Shown here piece after piece: positions 19,329-27,354 of a stretch of DNA of 64,000 nucleotides. A program made the position numbers and the translations under genes. Position 1 is the stretch's first letter. Every line of letters begins with the position of its first letter. The stretch comes from Streptomyces spiralis (GTDB taxonomy: Bacteria; Actinomycetota; Actinomycetes; Streptomycetales; Streptomycetaceae). Below the pieces are notes generated by a model. The model was not told the DNA's origin, made no database searches, and saw only the letters and a list, made by a program, of their open reading frames with translations. Where the stretch lies: positions 1-64,000 of the forward strand of contig NZ_BNBC01000027.1 in assembly GCF_014654675.1 (NCBI RefSeq). The letters run 5' to 3'.

Positions 19329-20768
19329 ATGACAGCCACGATTCCCGATTCCGGTGCGCAGTCGCCCGGGTCCGCCCGGACCGCCGACCGGGTCGGCCGG
19401 GTGGAGGCGCACGGCATCGACGTCATCCCCGACGACGAGCGCCACGGCCGGCCCAGGGAGCTGTTCGGGGTGTGGGCCGCGCCGAACGTGAGCTACCTGA
19501 GCCTGGTCGTCGGCGGCACGCTGATCCTGATGGGCCTGAGCCTGTGGCAGGCGCTGGCCGTCACCGTGGCCGGCAACCTGTTCTGGGCGTTCGTCGGGCT
19601 GATCGCGGTCAGCGGCCCGGCCTCGGGCACCCCCAGCGAGGTGATCACCCGGGCCATGTACGGCATCCGCGGCAACCGGGTGAGCATCGCCGTCACCGGC
19701 TGGTTCGCCTCCGTCTGTTACCTCGCCCTCAGCTGGGCCGCCGGCTCACTGGCCGCGTTCTCGCTGGTCGAGGAGGCCGGGGTGCACCCGAACACCGCCG
19801 TCAAGGTCGTGATCATCGTCGGGATCGCCGCGGCGACCCTGGCCATCAGCGTCTACGGCCACGCCACCATCCTCCGGCTGTACCTGCCGTTCACCGTGCT
19901 GCTCACCCTCGTGTTCCTGGTCCTGGCCGGCTATGTGTCCGGGCACGTGGACTGGGGCTACCACCCCCAGCAGCCTTTGCACGGTGGTGCGTTGACCGCC
20001 GCGCTGGCCGCTGCGCTCGCGCTCGTCGCCTCGGCGCCGCTGTCGTACAGCAACAGCGCGGACTTCGCGCGCTACCTGCCGCGTGACACCAGCCCCAGGG
20101 CCATCGCCGGCTGGACCGCGCTCGGCGCGTTCGTGCCCAGCGTGCTGTTCACCGCGCTCGGCTCGCTCGCCGGGACGGCGCTCGACATGTCCGATCCGCA
20201 GGGCGCCCTGGAGGGCGTCGTCCCCGGCTGGTTCAGGCCGGCCCTCCTGCTCGCGATCGTGCTGTCCGCCGTCGCCAACAACGCCATGACCGCCTACAGT
20301 TCCGGTCTGTCCCTGCAGGCCGTGGGGCTGCGGATCCGCCGCTCACGCAGCGTCGCCCTGGACGGCGCCCTCGGAGTCGCGCTCACGCTCTACGCCCTGC
20401 TGGTGTCGAACTTCCTCGACACCGTCAGCAGCATGCTCCAGCTGATGGTCGTCCTGATGGGCCCCAACATGGCGATCTACGTCACCGACGTGCTGTGGCG
20501 GCGCAACCGCTACGACGGACACGAACTGAGCGACGAGAGCCGCGGCGGCCCCTTCTGGTACGCCGGAGGCGTCAACCCGGCCGGAGCCACCGCCCTGGTG
20601 ACGGGCGCCGCCGCGGCCGCCCTCTGCGTCGACACCCCGCTCTACGTCGGCCCCGTCGCCCGCGCCCTGGACGGCACCGACCTCTCGCTGCCCGTCGGAG
20701 TGGTCCTCGCCGCCGCGATCTACCTCCTGCTCATGCGCGGCCGCCGGGCCACCGCCGCCCGCGCCTGA
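19329..20768 (+). CDS. NCS1-family purine/cytosine-type permease
   Basis: 479 residues. A polar N-terminus (about 40 residues, ending DDERHGRPRELFGVWAAPN) precedes about 12 helices. The early block SYLSLVVGGTLILMGLSLWQALAVTVAGNLFWAFVGL and the motif SGPASGTPSEVITRAMYGIRGNRV are characteristic of the nucleobase:cation symporter-1 family. Later, LSYSNSADFARYLPRDTSPR and VLMGPNMAIYVTDVLWRRNRYD complete the pattern. NCS1 proteins import cytosine, purines, allantoin or hydantoins. GGAGG lies 6 bases before the ATG. It is divergent from TetR across a twin operator and likely works with the amidohydrolase on the other side of that gene. Confidence 0.9.
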   Translation: MTATIPDSGAQSPGSARTADRVGRVEAHGIDVIPDDERHGRPRELFGVWAAPNVSYLSLVVGGTLILMGLSLWQALAVTVAGNLFWAFVGLIAVSGPASGTPSEVITRAMYGIRGNRVSIAVTGWFASVCYLALSWAAGSLAAFSLVEEAGVHPNTAVKVVIIVGIAAATLAISVYGHATILRLYLPFTVLLTLVFLVLAGYVSGHVDWGYHPQQPLHGGALTAALAAALALVASAPLSYSNSADFARYLPRDTSPRAIAGWTALGAFVPSVLFTALGSLAGTALDMSDPQGALEGVVPGWFRPALLLAIVLSAVANNAMTAYSSGLSLQAVGLRIRRSRSVALDGALGVALTLYALLVSNFLDTVSSMLQLMVVLMGPNMAIYVTDVLWRRNRYDGHELSDESRGGPFWYAGGVNPAGATALVTGAAAAALCVDTPLYVGPVARALDGTDLSLPVGVVLAAAIYLLLMRGRRATAARA

Positions 20769-20799
20769 TCCACCGGGCGCGCGGCCCGTCCGGAAACGG

Positions 20800-20847
20800 G
20801 CGAGCGGCCCGGAGCCTGCCTTGGGGTGCAGGCTCCGGGCCGCTCGC
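20800..20847. terminator. 20-bp hairpin terminator after the permease gene
   Basis: A perfect 20-bp stem (20800-20819 with 20828-20847) with an 8-base loop, 32 bases after the permease stop codon. There is no T-tract, as is common in streptomycetes. Confidence 0.85.
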
Positions 20848-20865
20848 TGGGAAGGTGCCGGCGGT

Positions 20866-20908
20866 CCCAGGGGGTGTCTCGTCGATCAGGGCCGAGACAC
20901 CCCCTGGG
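20866..20908. terminator. 16-bp hairpin terminator facing the chitinase gene
   Basis: Stem 20866-20881 pairs with 20893-20908 (left arm begins CCCAGGGGGTGTCTC), loop of 11 bases. It lies 38 bases from the chitinase stop and forms a back-to-back pair with the hairpin at 20800-20847. Confidence 0.8.
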
Positions 20909-20945
20909 GGAGAGGGGAGGCGGTCCCGGGGGAGCGGGCCGCTGG

Positions 20946-22469
20946 TCAGCAGGGACCGAGGTCCTGCCAGACACCCCACTCACCGGTGGTGCCGGGCTCC
21001 TCGCCCTGCGTCCACCACTTGGCCTTCCAGGTGTGGCTCTTGTAGGAGACCGTCTGACCGCCGGTGTAGACCTTGGTCTTGTCCCAGGGGGCCGCGGTGC
21101 ACTGGTTGCCGCTGCCGCCGGTGACGGTCAGGGCGTACGTCGCCGAGTGGCTGCCGGAGGCGTTGGAGCCGGTGACGGTGACGGTGTACGTGCCGTTGAG
21201 GGCCGCCGAGGTCGTGGAGAGGGTCAGCGTGGAGGAGCCGCCCGCGGTGACGGAGGTGGGGCTGAGGGAGGCGGTGACGCCCGCCGGAGCTCCGCTGACG
21301 CTGAGGTTCACCGTCTGGGCGCTGCCCTGGGTCACGGCCGTCTTCACCGTGGCGGTGGTGGACTGACCGGCCGTCACCGAGCCGGAGGCCGGGCTGAGCG
21401 CCACCGAGAAGTCGTTGGACGGGGTGGTGCTGCCGCCGGTGAAGGGCTCGAAGATGTGGGAGAAGTCCCAGGTGTTCTGCTGGATGCCGGAGCAGTTGTC
21501 CGCGGCCGAACCGCCCGGGCAGCTTCCGTTGTCCCGCTGCAGCGCCCAGAAGGACAGGGTGTTGATGCCCTTGGAGACCGCCCAGTCGTAGACGGTGTGG
21601 GCGTTGGCCAGGCTGAAGGTCTCGGCCGGCCCGAAGTCGTCGACGCCGGGCATCTCGATGATGCCCACCATGTTCCACAGCTGCGCGGGCGTCTTGCTCG
21701 GGTAGAGCGAGGCGAGCGTGTTGTACAGCCCCTGGGCGGCGGTCTGGGTGTCCTTCGCCATGTCGTGGGGCTGGTTGTCGTAGTAGTCGAACGTCATGAT
21801 GTTCACGACGTCGACCCGGGTGCCGTTGCTCACCGCGTTGCGCAGCAGCGCCTTGCTGTTGTCCGCGAGGCCGCTGGTGGTGGTCGGCAGGGTGTAGGAG
21901 ATCTCGAGCTTGCGGCCGTTGGCCGCCGCCCAGTCCTCGACCATCTTGATGGCCTTGTTGCGGCGGTCGATCCCGGCGGACTTGTCCAGCGAGTCGACCT
22001 CGATGTCCATGTCGAGCCGCGAGATGTCGTAGGTGGTGACGACCTTCTCGTACGCGGCGGCGATCTGCGAGACGTCGGTGCAGCTGTCGGCGATCTCGGT
22101 GCCGGTGGTGTCGGCCGTGTAGCCGCCGAACGACGGGATGACGTCGCCGCCGTTGGCCTGGATGGTCTTGATGTCGCTGCCGAAGGTCGAGGCGGCGATC
22201 GGCATGCTCGTGTCGCCGTTCCAGTAGGGCGTACACGAGCCCGCGGAGGCCGTCTGAAGGAACGCCATCGTCAGGTGCTTGGCACCGGACTGGGCGGAGA
22301 GGGCGGCGGGGCTGTCGCCGGTCCAGGCCTCGAAGTAGGGAGCGAAGACATGGCTCGGCAGCGGTGTCGCCGCCTGAGCCGTGCCGGTGCCCGTCAGCGC
22401 GAGGCCCACCGAGGCCGCGGCCGTGGCGGCCGCGGTCAGGGCCACGCGGAAGGAACGCATGAGTCTCAT
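20946..22469 (-). CDS. Secreted GH18 chitinase with C-terminal chitin-binding domain
   Basis: 507 residues. Sec signal at 1-33 (MRSFRVALTAAATAAASVGLALTGTGTAQA-A). GH18 domain at about 36-345: SFGGYTAD is the conserved SxGG strand and RLDMDIEVDS carries the DxDxE catalytic run, with E as the acid. It is followed by an Ig-like or fibronectin-like beta domain (about 350-445, NDFSVALSPASGSVTAGQS) and a CBM5/12 type chitin-binding domain at the end (about 455-507, AAPWDKTKVYTGGQTVSYKSHTWKAKWWTQGEEP). It degrades chitin outside the cell. Upstream DasR-type sites (22566 on) indicate control by N-acetylglucosamine sensing. Start at 22469 or 22460; neither has a strong ribosome site. Confidence 0.92.
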   Translation of the reverse strand: MRLMRSFRVALTAAATAAASVGLALTGTGTAQAATPLPSHVFAPYFEAWTGDSPAALSAQSGAKHLTMAFLQTASAGSCTPYWNGDTSMPIAASTFGSDIKTIQANGGDVIPSFGGYTADTTGTEIADSCTDVSQIAAAYEKVVTTYDISRLDMDIEVDSLDKSAGIDRRNKAIKMVEDWAAANGRKLEISYTLPTTTSGLADNSKALLRNAVSNGTRVDVVNIMTFDYYDNQPHDMAKDTQTAAQGLYNTLASLYPSKTPAQLWNMVGIIEMPGVDDFGPAETFSLANAHTVYDWAVSKGINTLSFWALQRDNGSCPGGSAADNCSGIQQNTWDFSHIFEPFTGGSTTPSNDFSVALSPASGSVTAGQSTTATVKTAVTQGSAQTVNLSVSGAPAGVTASLSPTSVTAGGSSTLTLSTTSAALNGTYTVTVTGSNASGSHSATYALTVTGGSGNQCTAAPWDKTKVYTGGQTVSYKSHTWKAKWWTQGEEPGTTGEWGVWQDLGPC

Positions 22470-22565
22470 GTCAGTCCCGGTGTGAGGAGGGGGGTTTCGC
22501 CAATTCCCTTACGGAGGGGAGTGGTTGGTGCCTATGGGATATCGCCCGCTCACCGGGTGGGTCAA

Positions 22566-22676
22566 TGGTCTGGACCAAAAAGGGACTAGACCAATTTCCC
22601 GGCCTCGTGCCTCCTCCGCCTGAACAGAGCCCGCGGGGCCGGACTGGACCACCTGCGTCAAGAAATGGTCCGGTGC
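22566..22676. promoter_or_regulatory. DasR-like (dre) operator cluster upstream of the chitinase gene
   Basis: TGGTCTGGACCA at 22566-22577 is an almost perfect match to the dre core TGGTCTAGACCA bound by the GlcNAc-responsive repressor DasR. Weaker relatives lie at 22582-22593 (GGGACTAGACCA), 22641-22651 (GGACTGGACCA) and 22665-22676 (TGGTCCGGTGCC). Paired TGGTCC/GGACCA elements are also described in streptomycete chitinase promoters. The best site is about 97 bases upstream of the chitinase start. The weaker sites overlap the 3' end region of the next gene. Confidence 0.65.
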
Positions 22677-22692
22677 CGGCCGCGCCGCAGGC

Positions 22693-23715
22693 TCAGCGCT
22701 GCCGCAGGTGGTCCGCGCCCAGCGCCCGCAGCCGCTCGTGGACGCCGTCGTAGGCGCGGGCGGTGCCGAGGACGCGCTTGGGCAGCTTCGCGACCATCGT
22801 GTACTGGGTGTCGCAGACGTTCGCCGCCGGGGCCAGCCCGGCTTGACTGACCAACTGGTAGGCGTCCAGCCGGTCCAGCCCGAGCAGCTCCGCCGTCCAC
22901 TGCACCAGGTCGTGCTGGCTGATCCGGAAGGCGTCCTCGAGCGGCCGGGCGTGACCGGTGCTCAGCAGGAAGTCGTCGTTCTCCAACCGCGGTACGGCGG
23001 GCGCGCCGCCCTTGACGAGGTCGACGGCCACCACCGTGTGCATGGCGGTCTCCACCGCCGTCCCGCACACCTCGCCCTCGCCCTGCCGGGCGTGGCCGTC
23101 GCCGATCGCGAGCATCGCGCCCTCCACGTTCACCCCGAAGTAGACGGTGGTTCCGGCGCGCAGCTCGGGTGTGTCCATGTTGCCGCCGTGGACGCCGGGG
23201 GAGATGGACGTCAGCCGCTCGCCCGCGGCGGGGGCGACGCCGACCGTGCCGTGCATCGGGTCCAGCGGCAGGTCCACGGCGAAGTCGCCGCGGGTCGCCT
23301 CGAACCGGCAGGTGCCGGCCTTGGCGTCGATGGCGTAGACCCAGACCCGCTCCTCCAGCGCGGGATGCAGCATGGCCGTGGTGTGGGTGGCCGTCAACGC
23401 GCCGAAGTGCGGGAAGGTGCTGGACACGCCCCAGTCGCGGGCCGGTGAGATGTCCACGAAGTGCACTGCCAGCGCGTCCCCGGGTTCGGCTCCGGCGACG
23501 GCGATGGGCCCGGTGACCGGGTTCAGGTACGGGAACGTGCACACCCGGCTGGGCAGATCGTCCGCCCCGCGCACCCGGCCGCCGAAGCAGTCCTCGGTGG
23601 TCAGCTCCACGATGCTGCCGGGCTCCACGGTCACCACGGGCGACCCGCCGCCGAACGAGTAGGCGTACCGCTCCGGGTCGTCGGGGACGCTGATCACCTG
23701 GGCGGGCGTGTTCAT
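22693..23715 (-). CDS. Acetamidase/formamidase family amidohydrolase
   Basis: 340 residues, cytoplasmic. The N-terminal part reads VEPGSIVELTTEDCFGG and the central part FPHFGALTATHT and PMHGTVGVAPAAGE; HGGNMDTPELRAGTTVYFGVNVEGAMLAIGDGHARQGEGEVCGTAVET is the family's strongest block. This is the FmdA_AmdA family, which hydrolyses formamide or acetamide to ammonia and the acid. CGTA at about residue 205 and the G-D-x-H-A-x-x-G-x-G-E motif are intact. It leads a block of same-strand genes with the APC permease and the AmiC-like sensor, which fits uptake and use of short amides. The ribosome site is GAGGAACC just before ATG 23715. Confidence 0.9.
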   Translation of the reverse strand: MNTPAQVISVPDDPERYAYSFGGGSPVVTVEPGSIVELTTEDCFGGRVRGADDLPSRVCTFPYLNPVTGPIAVAGAEPGDALAVHFVDISPARDWGVSSTFPHFGALTATHTTAMLHPALEERVWVYAIDAKAGTCRFEATRGDFAVDLPLDPMHGTVGVAPAAGERLTSISPGVHGGNMDTPELRAGTTVYFGVNVEGAMLAIGDGHARQGEGEVCGTAVETAMHTVVAVDLVKGGAPAVPRLENDDFLLSTGHARPLEDAFRISQHDLVQWTAELLGLDRLDAYQLVSQAGLAPAANVCDTQYTMVAKLPKRVLGTARAYDGVHERLRALGADHLRQR

Positions 23716-23784
23716 AGGGATGGTTCCTCCTGTGGAAGCGGGAAATGTCGAACGCCGAATACGGCGCCGATCCGGGCGCGCGGG

Positions 23785-25206
23785 CTATCCGTTGCGGGGC
23801 GGCGCCGCCACCGGCTCGTCCGCGCTCTGCACGGCCGACAGCTCCGGGCGCCGGCCGGTCAGCAGCAGCCCGGCCAGCACCACGACGCCGATGCCCAGCC
23901 AGACGAAGCCCAGCCGCTGTGCGGCGATGTCGGCGTTCACCACCACGTACGCCAGGATGGCGAAGCCGATGGCGGGGGCGATCAGATGCCGCCAGTAGTC
24001 GCGGCTGCGCCGGCGGATCAGATAGTGCACGACCACGGACACGTGCAGCACCAGGAAGGTGGTCAGGGCACCGAAGTTGACCAGACTGCTGAGCAACGTC
24101 ACACCGTCGTCGCGGGAGTTCATGTAGAGGCCGAGGCCCAGGGACACAACCGCCGTGAGCAGGGTCGCGTTGACCGGCACCCGGTGGCGGGGATGAACCC
24201 TGGCGAGGAACGAGGGCAGTTGCCGGTCCCGGGCCATCGCGTACAGCAGCCGGGAGGTGGCGGCCTGGGCCACCAGCGAGTTGGCGAAGCCCCAGGCCAC
24301 GGCGGTGGCCGCCGCGGTCAGGGTGGCCAGCCACTCGCCGGAGGCCACACGGGCCGCGTCGTAGAAGGCGGTGCCGTCCGGGTCGCCCTGGCTGATGAGC
24401 TTGCCGGGATCGGGCACCAGCAGGGAGGCGAGCCATGTCTGGACCACGAACAGCGTGCCCGCCAACAGCAGCGCCGCCACCATCGACCGGCCGATGGCAC
24501 GCGCCGAGTCCTTGTTCTCCTCGGCCAGCGTCGAGATGCCGTCGAAGCCCAGGAAGCTGAGCACCGCGATGGAGACCGCGCCGAAGACCAGCGACCAGGA
24601 GAAGGTGTCGCCGTTGTAGACGGCGGTGAAGTCGAAACCGCGGCCCTTGCCCTGGGCCAGCGCCACCACGCCCACCACCACGAACACGGCCAGCACCAGC
24701 AGTTCGGCGAGCAGCATCACCTTGTTGACCCGCGCGGTCATCTGGATCCCGGTGTAGTTGACCGCCGTGTTGAGCACCACGAAGCCCACCAGCCACAGCC
24801 ACACGGGGACCGACGGCACCAGCGAGTTCATGGCGATACCGGCGATCAGATACAGCAGCCCGGGCACCAGGACATAGTCGAGCAGGATCATCCAGCCGGC
24901 CAGGAACCCGACCGGGGCGGCGATCCCGCGCCCGGCGTAGGCGTAGACCGAGCCGGACATCGGGAACGCCCGCGCCATCTGCGCGTAACTCAGGGCCGTG
25001 AACATCATCGCCACCATGCCGACCGCGTAGGTCAGCGCGACCATGCCGCCCGAGCCCTCGAAGACGCTGCCGAAGATCCCGAAGGGCGCGATCGGCACCA
25101 TGAAGACCAGCCCGTAGACCAGAAGGTCCCGGAAACTCAGCGAGCGGTGGAGTTCCTGGCGGTAGCCGTAGCTCTGGAGTGAGCCGGGAGCCGGTTGTTC
25201 GGTCAT
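23785..25206 (-). CDS. APC-superfamily amino acid/amine permease
   Basis: 473 residues, 12 predicted helices. The start ELHRSLSFRDLLVYGLVFMVPIAPFGIFGSV and the early loop SYAQMARAFPMSGSVYAYAGRGI are typical of the amino acid-polyamine-organocation superfamily. Mid-protein, FLGFDGISTLAEENKDSARAIGRSM is the helix 6 region. The permease lies 69 bases upstream of the acetamidase/formamidase gene on the same strand, so it probably shares its transcript and may import the amide or an amine that is turned over to it. ATG 25206 has GAGGAGA 5 bases upstream; upstream codons in frame are not protein-like. Confidence 0.88.
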   Translation of the reverse strand: MTEQPAPGSLQSYGYRQELHRSLSFRDLLVYGLVFMVPIAPFGIFGSVFEGSGGMVALTYAVGMVAMMFTALSYAQMARAFPMSGSVYAYAGRGIAAPVGFLAGWMILLDYVLVPGLLYLIAGIAMNSLVPSVPVWLWLVGFVVLNTAVNYTGIQMTARVNKVMLLAELLVLAVFVVVGVVALAQGKGRGFDFTAVYNGDTFSWSLVFGAVSIAVLSFLGFDGISTLAEENKDSARAIGRSMVAALLLAGTLFVVQTWLASLLVPDPGKLISQGDPDGTAFYDAARVASGEWLATLTAAATAVAWGFANSLVAQAATSRLLYAMARDRQLPSFLARVHPRHRVPVNATLLTAVVSLGLGLYMNSRDDGVTLLSSLVNFGALTTFLVLHVSVVVHYLIRRRSRDYWRHLIAPAIGFAILAYVVVNADIAAQRLGFVWLGIGVVVLAGLLLTGRRPELSAVQSADEPVAAPPRNG

Positions 25207-25258
25207 CGCGTTCTCCTCGCTGCTGGGTGCCCGCGCCGCGGGGAGAGCGTACGGCCGG

Positions 25259-26533
25259 TTATTTCCAGATGGAAGTATTCGGTGCGGGGGAGGAGGCATC
25301 CGGTACGGGGGAGCGGGAGGAGAGCGGGAACGACCGGACGACCCGCAACTCCGCGCCCTCCGCGCGGGCCAGGTGCATACGGGGGTGCGACGGCCCCAGC
25401 GGCGCCGACCTCCACGCCCGCCGGGCCACCGGGTCCGTCCCGTGCAGCAGCCGGCGTACCGTCAGGGGCAGCCGGTCGTCCGGCAGCAGGGCCCCGCGCG
25501 CGGCCAGCGCCGCGACCAGGTGGACGCCGTCGTACAAACCGCGCGCGTAAGCGTCCAGCACCGGCGCCGAGGAACCGAACAGTGCGCGGTGCCGCTCGGT
25601 CAGCGCCAGTGCCCGGTCCTCGGTCAGCGAGGCGAAGGAGTCCATGCAGGCGTACAGGCCGCCGGTGTCGTCGCCGCCGAGGGCCAGCAGCCCGTTCTCC
25701 TCCAGCGCCCCGGACAGCCGTGTCAGCCGGTGGTCGAGGCCGCTGTGCCGCAGCCCCCGGTTGAAGCGCACCAGGTCCCGGCCGATCAGGCTCACCAGCA
25801 CCGCGTCCACCCGCCGGCGGCGCAGACCCTCGACCAGCCGCTGCAACGCCGGACCCACCCCGCCCAGCGGCACCCAGCTCTCCAGCACCACCTCGGCGTG
25901 CGCCCGCCCGATCGCCCGCCGGGCCGCCCCGTGCACGGCCCTCGGCCAGATGTAGTCGTTGCCCACCAGGGCCCAGCGGCGCACCCGGTGACGTCGCGTC
26001 AGCCAGGCCACCGCCCCGGCCAGTTGCGGTTCCGGGTCGACGCCCGTGCACACCACGCCCGGCAGCCGGCCGCCGCCCTCGTGCGGCGGCGTGAAGACGT
26101 ACGGCACCCGGCCCGACACCACCGGCTCGACGGCCCGGTGGACATCGCTGGCGTGGAAGCCGGCCACGGCCTCCACCACGCCGGCCCCGACCAGTCCCGC
26201 GACCTCCGCCGCCACCGCAGAGGGCGCACGGCCACCGTCCACCAGCACCAACTCCAGCCGCCGCTCGGCGGACCGGACCGGCCCCGGCCGGGCGGCACCG
26301 GTCGCACCCGCCGCCGTCCGCCCGTACCCGTCGATCCCGCCCCCGGCATTGACCTCGTGCGCCGCCAGCAGGGCCGCGTCCAGCGCGGACGGTCCGGTCA
26401 TCCCCAGCGCCCCGGACTGCGGCACCACCAGACACAGCCGGAACGCCGCCGGATCCCGGGGCCCGTGCAGCGCGTCGAGCGGCTCCAGCAGCCGCGACTG
26501 GAGGTCCACGCCGAAGTCCCCGCCGAAATCCAC
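25259..26533 (-). CDS. AmiC-like cytoplasmic amide sensor (periplasmic-binding fold)
   Basis: 424 residues with no signal peptide. After a short N-terminus the protein reads FRLCLVVPQSGALGMTGPSALDAALLAAHEVNAGGGIDG, the beginning of a type I periplasmic-binding fold (branched-chain amino acid/amide group). Further marks: LELVLVDGGRAPSAVAAEVAGLV, VEAVAGFHASDV, RRWALVGNDYIWPRAVHGAARRAIG, and VSLIGRDLVRFNRGL. Without a signal this is the AmiC type: a cytosolic sensor that binds amides, known in Pseudomonas to hold the antiterminator AmiR. No AmiR is present here; a MarR gene starts 49 bases away in the opposite direction. The start is a GTG at 26533; a second possible GTG lies 21 bases on. Confidence 0.75.
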   Translation of the reverse strand: MDFGGDFGVDLQSRLLEPLDALHGPRDPAAFRLCLVVPQSGALGMTGPSALDAALLAAHEVNAGGGIDGYGRTAAGATGAARPGPVRSAERRLELVLVDGGRAPSAVAAEVAGLVGAGVVEAVAGFHASDVHRAVEPVVSGRVPYVFTPPHEGGGRLPGVVCTGVDPEPQLAGAVAWLTRRHRVRRWALVGNDYIWPRAVHGAARRAIGRAHAEVVLESWVPLGGVGPALQRLVEGLRRRRVDAVLVSLIGRDLVRFNRGLRHSGLDHRLTRLSGALEENGLLALGGDDTGGLYACMDSFASLTEDRALALTERHRALFGSSAPVLDAYARGLYDGVHLVAALAARGALLPDDRLPLTVRRLLHGTDPVARRAWRSAPLGPSHPRMHLARAEGAELRVVRSFPLSSRSPVPDASSPAPNTSIWK

Positions 26534-26581
26534 GCCGCGAGTATGCTCCAGGAGCGCGGGCGACGCAGGAGGTGAGTACGC

Positions 26582-27085
26582 ATGGAGCGCGTACGGCCGA
26601 ATCCGACAGGACACGCCCCGGCACCGTCCGCCGCGGCCGACGGCGGCGAGGGGCGGCCCGCCGAGCCCCTGCTCGTCGAGGTGCTCACCCTCGCCCAGCG
26701 CCGGCTCGCCCAGGGCCTGGCCGCCGTGCTCGACGAGGAGCACTGCACGGTCGACCAGTGGCGGGTCATGCGCGCCCTCGCGGACGACGGCCGCGCGATG
26801 GGCGAACTGGCCCAGGGACTGCTCATCCCGCAGGCCTCCCTCACCCGCCTCGTGGACGCGCTCGCCGACGACGGCTGGGTCTACCGCAGCCAGTCCGACA
26901 CCGACCGGCGCCGCATCCGCGTCCACCTGTCCCGGCGCGGCCGGACCCGGCTGGCCCGGCTCGACGCGCTCGCCGCCGCCCACGAGTCGGCCCTGCGCGC
27001 CGCCGTCGGCACCGACGCCCTCGGCATGGACTCCCTCGGCCCGCTGGTCACCCACCTCGCGGCCGGCGGCGAGATCCGCGGCTGA
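26582..27085 (+). CDS. MarR-family transcriptional regulator
   Basis: 167 residues. The winged HTH is seen at about 48-125: QWRVMRALADDGRAMGELAQGLLIPQASLTRLVDALADDGWVYRSQSDTDRRRIRVHLSRRGR, with DxRRxxVxL-x-x-x-G in the wing. The N-terminal 30 residues are Pro/Gly/Ala-rich. It is divergent from the AmiC-like gene with only a 48-base gap, so it may control the AmiC-like, APC permease and amidase genes, or be coupled to them. Its own ligand is unknown. Confidence 0.88.
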   Translation: MERVRPNPTGHAPAPSAAADGGEGRPAEPLLVEVLTLAQRRLAQGLAAVLDEEHCTVDQWRVMRALADDGRAMGELAQGLLIPQASLTRLVDALADDGWVYRSQSDTDRRRIRVHLSRRGRTRLARLDALAAAHESALRAAVGTDALGMDSLGPLVTHLAAGGEIRG

Positions 27086-27117
27086 GCCCGGCAAGCGGCG
27101 GTGTCCCGGTAATCGGT

Positions 27118-27158
27118 CTGCCGTACGACCCCTGCTTCCGGACTGCCGTACGACCCCT
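27118..27158. repeat. Direct repeat in the conservon promoter region
   Basis: A 16-base element, CTGCCGTACGACCCCT, occurs at 27118-27133 and 27143-27158, 25 bases apart, just after the MarR stop codon. The 269-base gap before the conservon start holds nothing else I can name. Confidence 0.5.
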
Positions 27159-27354
27159 CATACCAGAGCGGGATGATCCCCGGGCGATTTTGTCAACTGC
27201 CCACCGCACATGATGCGCGGGTGACTACGGTGAGTGGTCGTCGGGAGACGCAGTGCCGCTCTCCGCGGACCGGCCGACCGGCACAGCGATGGCGCATGCC
27301 CGCTCGCGCCCCACGCGCGAGCTCACAGGCCCGACGGACCAGTACGAGGATCAG

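Noticed and set aside
18575-19426. Taking the longer TetR start at 19426
   Set aside because: It would place the twin operators inside the coding region and adds non-TetR sequence; ATG 19234 gives the normal TetR N-terminus.
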